Below the pieces are notes generated by a model that saw only the letters and a program-made list of their open reading frames with translations, searched no databases and had not been told where the DNA came from. Positions 5,894 through 8,849 of a stretch of DNA of 8,849 nt are shown here, piece by piece (positions within the stretch are counted from its first letter, which is position 1; the number at the start of each line of letters is the position of its first letter). This DNA comes from an uncultured Collinsella sp. GTDB taxonomy: Bacteria > Actinomycetota > Coriobacteriia > Coriobacteriales > Coriobacteriaceae. Where the stretch lies: the NCBI GenBank assembly GCA_902475865.1, contig CABSBK010000030.1, positions 1 through 8,849 of the forward strand, in the 5' to 3' direction. The position numbers were made by a program, and so were the translations under genes.

Positions 5894-7381
5894 CTAGAAG
5901 GCGAGCTCGGCGGCCCACTTCTCTTCATCGATCTCCATGAACTGCGAGCGGATGAAGTTCTTCTTGAGGTTAAACGGAACCGTGCAGTCGAAGATGGCCT
6001 TGCAGGCGATACCGTGCTCGCGGATCGAAGGATCGAACGCGGGGTCGTTGGACGGATCGAGCACGTGGCAGTGGCAACCGGGGATGGTGATGAGGTCCAC
6101 GTCGGCCTGGAAGCGCGTGGTCATGGCCCACATCACGTCGCTCATATCGAAGATGTCGACATCCTCGTCGACAAGGATGACGTGCTTGAGCTCGGAGAAC
6201 GCCGAGAAGGCGAGCATGGCGGCGTTGCGCTGACGGCCCTCGTCATTTTTGCTCGACTTCTTGAACTGCATGATGGCAACGAACTTGCCGCCACCGCAGG
6301 GAGCGGCGTGAACGTTGAGCAGGCGGCCCGGGATAGCGGTCTCGACCATCTTGTAGATGGAGGCCTCGGTGGGGATACCGGCCATGGACACGTGCTCGTG
6401 CGAAGGGCCGATGCAGCTCTCCATAATGGGGTTGACGCGCGTGGTGACGGCGGTGATCTTGATCACCGGGCAGACCTTGGCGCCACCGGTGTAGCCGGGG
6501 AACTCGGGCATGGCGTAGCCGTGGCCGTTGACATCCTCGTTGATGGTCTCGTCGTGCATGAGGTAGCCCTCGAGCACGTACTCGGCATTGGCAATGCACT
6601 TCTGCGGAACGGTGACGCAGTCGGCAAGCTCGACGGCGCGGCCGCGCAGGGCGCCGGCGATCTGCAGCTCGTTGAAGCCGAGCGGCGTGGTGGGAGCCTC
6701 GAAGCCGCAGCACATGTACACGGCGGGGTCCAGGCCGATGGAGATGGAGATGGGCATATCCTCGCCGCGCTGGCAGTACTCGTCAAAGAACGCACCCAGG
6801 TGACGGCTGCCCGGGGTGATCCACATGGCGAGCTTGTCCTTGTCGACGCAGGAGAAGCGGTGGATGGTTACGTCGGACTGGGTGCCATCGGGGCTCGTGC
6901 CATAGGCGAGGCCCATGGTGATGTAGGGGCCGCCGTCAACGGGCGTGTTGGTGGGAGCGGGAACGATCTTGCGCAGGTCAAAGCCCTCGTCGGTCGCCTT
7001 GTACACGACCTCCTGGCAGTCGACGTGCTTGCCCTCGGCGATCTGCTCGGGGGCGATCAGGTTCTCGAAGCGCTTGCCGATCTCGAGGCCCAGGTGCTCC
7101 TCGTCCAGGTCGAGCAGGGCGGCAACGCGCTTGCGGCTGGCAAGCATACCGATGCAGACCTTGGCGTCGTCAAAGCCCTTGACGTTGTTGAAGACCATCG
7201 CCGGACCCTCTTTGGTCGGGCGCATGACGGTGCCGCCAGCACCGACGTGACGGTAGACGCCCGAGACCTCGGCATCGGGATCGACCTGGGTGTCGGTCTC
7301 GAGCAGCTGGCCCGGCATCTCACGCAAAAAGTCGAGCGCGGAACGCAGGTCGTGGATCTGGGAAGCATCGGTAGTGGACAT
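5894..7381 (-). CDS. UbiD-family prenyl-FMN-dependent decarboxylase (hydroxyarylic acid decarboxylase-like)
   Basis: This 495-residue cytoplasmic enzyme should remove CO2 reversibly from an aromatic or alpha,beta-unsaturated acid using prenyl-FMN. Family landmarks include DVTIHRFS (170-177), where Arg175 matches the prenyl-FMN-contacting Arg; PGSRHLGAF (190-198, His194); NELQIAGALRG (237-247, Glu238); MPEFPGYTGG (291-300), where Glu293 matches a catalytic Glu; EASIYKMVETAIPG (339-352); and VDEDVDIFDMSDVMWAMTTR (404-423). The metal-binding Asn five residues before the Arg in many UbiDs is Asp170 here, and the first Glu of the common EGPFGE motif is not seen. Both differences fit the 4-hydroxybenzoate/vanillate decarboxylase branch as I recall it. 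AAAGGAG lies 6 bases before the ATG at 7381, fixing the start. Stop codons are stacked (TAG then TAA). It is flanked by the transporter and ubiX on one strand. Confidence 0.94.
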   Translation of the reverse strand: MSTTDASQIHDLRSALDFLREMPGQLLETDTQVDPDAEVSGVYRHVGAGGTVMRPTKEGPAMVFNNVKGFDDAKVCIGMLASRKRVAALLDLDEEHLGLEIGKRFENLIAPEQIAEGKHVDCQEVVYKATDEGFDLRKIVPAPTNTPVDGGPYITMGLAYGTSPDGTQSDVTIHRFSCVDKDKLAMWITPGSRHLGAFFDEYCQRGEDMPISISIGLDPAVYMCCGFEAPTTPLGFNELQIAGALRGRAVELADCVTVPQKCIANAEYVLEGYLMHDETINEDVNGHGYAMPEFPGYTGGAKVCPVIKITAVTTRVNPIMESCIGPSHEHVSMAGIPTEASIYKMVETAIPGRLLNVHAAPCGGGKFVAIMQFKKSSKNDEGRQRNAAMLAFSAFSELKHVILVDEDVDIFDMSDVMWAMTTRFQADVDLITIPGCHCHVLDPSNDPAFDPSIREHGIACKAIFDCTVPFNLKKNFIRSQFMEIDEEKWAAELAF

Positions 7382-7387
7382 GGCGTA

Positions 7388-7394
7388 CTCCTTT
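7388..7394 (-). promoter_or_regulatory. Ribosome binding site of the UbiD-type gene
   Basis: AAAGGAG on the coding strand lies 6 bases before the ATG at 7381. It rules out the in-frame GTG at 7477, whose extra 32 residues are unlike the family N-terminus. Confidence 0.8.
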
Positions 7395-7403
7395 CGGGAG
7401 AGT

Positions 7404-7428
7404 GTCCGGCGACGGGGTGCCGCCGGAC
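7404..7428 (-). repeat. GC-rich hairpin just upstream of the UbiD ribosome binding site
   Basis: GTCCGGCG (7404-7411) and CGCCGGAC (7421-7428) are a perfect 8-base inverted repeat around a 9-base loop. No T-tract follows, so in the message it is more likely a processing, stability or translation-tuning element between the transporter and decarboxylase cistrons than a terminator. Confidence 0.6.
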
Positions 7429-7465
7429 GGGGTAACGTAATGGGGCCGCGGCGCTCACAAATGGA

Positions 7466-7528
7466 GCGCTCGACCACTCGAAGTTCAAGCGCTTGGCTGC
7501 TTACAGCCGGGGCGCTCGACCGCTTACA
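7466..7528. repeat. Short tandem repeat with a 23-base period after the transporter gene
   Basis: Copies start at 7466 (gcgctcgacc), 7489 (gcgcttggctgcttaca) and 7512 (gcgctcgaccgcttaca), exactly 23 bases apart. The last two agree at 14 of 17 positions. A further GCGCTC occurs at 7451. The copy at 7512 runs into the stop codon of the transporter gene. The middle copy also contains a small hairpin, ggctg-ctta-cagcc (7495-7508). Confidence 0.55.
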
Positions 7529-8849
7529 TCAGGCCAAAGAGGTGGAACCAGGCGGCCTCGACCAGCACGACGACAAAGACGACCGCGGTGAGGGGGATGC
7601 CCATGCGCATAGCCTCTTTGGAGGTGTAGCCGCCGGCGTCCTTGCCTTCGCCGATAAGGATCGGCAGGTTATGGAACGGCAGGATGTAGTGGATGTTGAT
7701 GGACGTGAAGACGATGAGCGCCACGGCGAGTGGGCTCACGCTGGAGCCGGCGGCAAAGCTGATAAATGCCGGCACGCACACGCCGAGCACGGCCATGACC
7801 GAGCCCATGAACATGTGGATGATCATGGAAAGCGCGGCGACGAGCAGGGCGAACAGGAAGATGTTCTCAGGCACGGAGCTGGGGAGCACGACGTCGGCGA
7901 TCCAGGCGTTCATGCCGGTGGCACCGCCCACGGAGCCCACGGCCATGGCGGCCGTCAGGAACATGAGGGACTTGATGTCGACAGCGTTCCAGCTGGCGGG
8001 AGTGAGGACTTCGCCGATGATGGGCATGGCGAGAGCAACGCCAATGGCCAGGGTGACCCAGCCGATATAGTCGCCCGAGACGGTGAGCCACAGCGCGATG
8101 GCGATGACAAGCCACACGATGGTGCGGATCTCCTTGACGGAGAGCTTGCCGAGCGCGGCCTGCTTGGCCACGATCTGCTCGCGATCGTAGACGAGCTCCT
8201 TGCTGGGCTTAAAGAGGAAAAGGCCCAGGAACAGGGTGCACAGCAGCGCAACCAGCATAGGCACGCTCATGTACAGGAACCAGTCGACGAAGGACGGGCT
8301 CATGCCGCCGGCCTCGGCACTGTACTGCGCAACGAGCGGGTTAAGCGTGGAGTCGCCCGTCAGGAAGAACATGGAACCCGGGGCGGCAGCGGCAAACACG
8401 AGGAAGCCGAGCTTGCCCTTGTCGTCGTCACCGTAGCCGGCGGACTCGGCGATGACCGAGACGACGGCGAGGATGAGGAAGGCGCGGGGGAACGGATGCG
8501 GGATCAGCAGCGACAGCACAAAGGTGAGCGCGAAGATCGAGATGATGAGCGACTTGGCGTCGCGCACGAACTTGAGCATGAACGCGTAGGCGATGCGCTC
8601 GCCCAGGCCCGACTCCTTGACCGCGCTGGCGATGAGGTAGGCGCCGATGACGAGCCACATGGTGGCCTTGGTCCACGAGCTAAACGTGGAGGCGACCGTC
8701 GCCGAGATGCTCGCGGCGCCCGTGTCGTCCACGCACACCTTGAACAGGACGAGCAGTGCGCAGTAGAGCAGGCCCACAAAGCCCGGCTGTGCCACGCCGC
8801 ATGCCCAGAACACCACCGTGGCGAGCGTCAGTTCCAGACAGGTCTGACC
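7524..8849 (-). CDS. DASS/SLC13-type anion (carboxylate) transporter, 5' end beyond the right edge
   Basis: This polytopic inner-membrane carrier of the divalent-anion:sodium symporter/SLC13 group probably imports a carboxylate. The frame is open from base 8849 to a TAA at 7524-7526 (441 codons) with no convincing start; the GTG at 8814-8816 is internal, since membrane-protein-like sequence (GQTCLELTLATVVFW) precedes it. About 30-50 residues are likely missing, given usual family lengths near 480. Around ten hydrophobic spans are visible. The two internal-repeat substrate motifs appear in altered form: FFLTGDSTLNPLV in the first half and TSINIHYILPFHNLPILIGE in the second, where classical members have Ser-Asn-Thr and PVATPPN-like patterns. 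It is the first visible gene of a unit with the UbiD and UbiX genes (142 bases before the UbiD start, no terminator seen), so its cargo is probably the acid that UbiD decarboxylates. The substrate cannot be read directly. Confidence 0.88.
   Translation of the reverse strand, partial: GQTCLELTLATVVFWACGVAQPGFVGLLYCALLVLFKVCVDDTGAASISATVASTFSSWTKATMWLVIGAYLIASAVKESGLGERIAYAFMLKFVRDAKSLIISIFALTFVLSLLIPHPFPRAFLILAVVSVIAESAGYGDDDKGKLGFLVFAAAAPGSMFFLTGDSTLNPLVAQYSAEAGGMSPSFVDWFLYMSVPMLVALLCTLFLGLFLFKPSKELVYDREQIVAKQAALGKLSVKEIRTIVWLVIAIALWLTVSGDYIGWVTLAIGVALAMPIIGEVLTPASWNAVDIKSLMFLTAAMAVGSVGGATGMNAWIADVVLPSSVPENIFLFALLVAALSMIIHMFMGSVMAVLGVCVPAFISFAAGSSVSPLAVALIVFTSINIHYILPFHNLPILIGEGKDAGGYTSKEAMRMGIPLTAVVFVVVLVEAAWFHLFGLM

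Noticed and set aside
6014..7435. Very long open frame on the plus strand opposite the UbiD-type gene
   Set aside because: It is the antisense of a clear UbiD-family gene in GC-rich DNA. Its translation is low-complexity, rich in Gly, Ala, Val and His, without family motifs or a ribosome binding site.
7382..7477. Upstream GTG start (7477) for the UbiD-type protein
   Set aside because: The added residues are Arg/Pro-rich and come from the intercistronic hairpin and repeats. The ATG at 7381 has a strong ribosome binding site.
8814..8816. GTG as the start of the transporter
   Set aside because: The frame stays open to the right edge with hydrophobic, family-like residues, so the true start lies outside the window.

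Overview
The window comes from a GC-rich bacterial chromosome. All eight recognisable genes lie on the minus strand. GC-rich codon use, strong Shine-Dalgarno sites, and the look of the UbiD/UbiX/transporter cluster and the amino-acid ABC genes suggest a gut Actinomycetota of the class Coriobacteriia, Collinsella-like. That taxonomic guess rests on sequence style and recalled protein families, not on a search.

Read in the direction of transcription (high to low coordinates), there are four blocks. (1) 8849-5282: a DASS/SLC13-type anion transporter that enters the window already in progress, then a UbiD-family decarboxylase and a UbiX-type flavin prenyltransferase, closed by a clear hairpin-plus-T-tract terminator at 5219-5249. 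This is best read as an uptake and decarboxylation module for an aromatic or unsaturated carboxylic acid. UbiX makes the prenylated flavin that UbiD needs, and the transporter would bring in the acid. (2) 5190-4324: a MerR-family regulator with a large C-terminal ligand-binding region, directly after that terminator and possibly the regulator of the module. It is followed by about 180 bases without a gene that hold two strong tandem inverted repeats. (3) 4147-2308: an unrecognised single-pass membrane protein with an acidic N-terminal half and a beta-rich exterior domain, then a LacX-type aldose 1-epimerase family protein, closed by a terminator at 2211-2253. (4) 2044-1: a polar amino-acid ABC importer, with a predicted Tat-exported lipoprotein binding protein followed after 9 bases by its membrane permease. 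The ATPase would be expected beyond the left edge.

The most striking single observation is an in-frame amber codon (221-223) in the permease. It falls just after the conserved FP of the EAA loop, and the reading frame then continues, fully open and permease-like, to the left edge. A CAG-to-TAG transition would explain it exactly. Four other genes here end in TAG, so general reassignment of TAG is unlikely. The gene is probably a recent pseudogene, a strain polymorphism or a sequence error.

Other points worth a look are a 12-base perfect inverted repeat nested around the epimerase terminator, a 23-base-period repeat with a GC hairpin between the transporter and decarboxylase genes, and the lack of a visible third (subunit D-like) gene beside the UbiD/UbiX pair. 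I saw no tRNA, rRNA, CRISPR array or insertion sequence.
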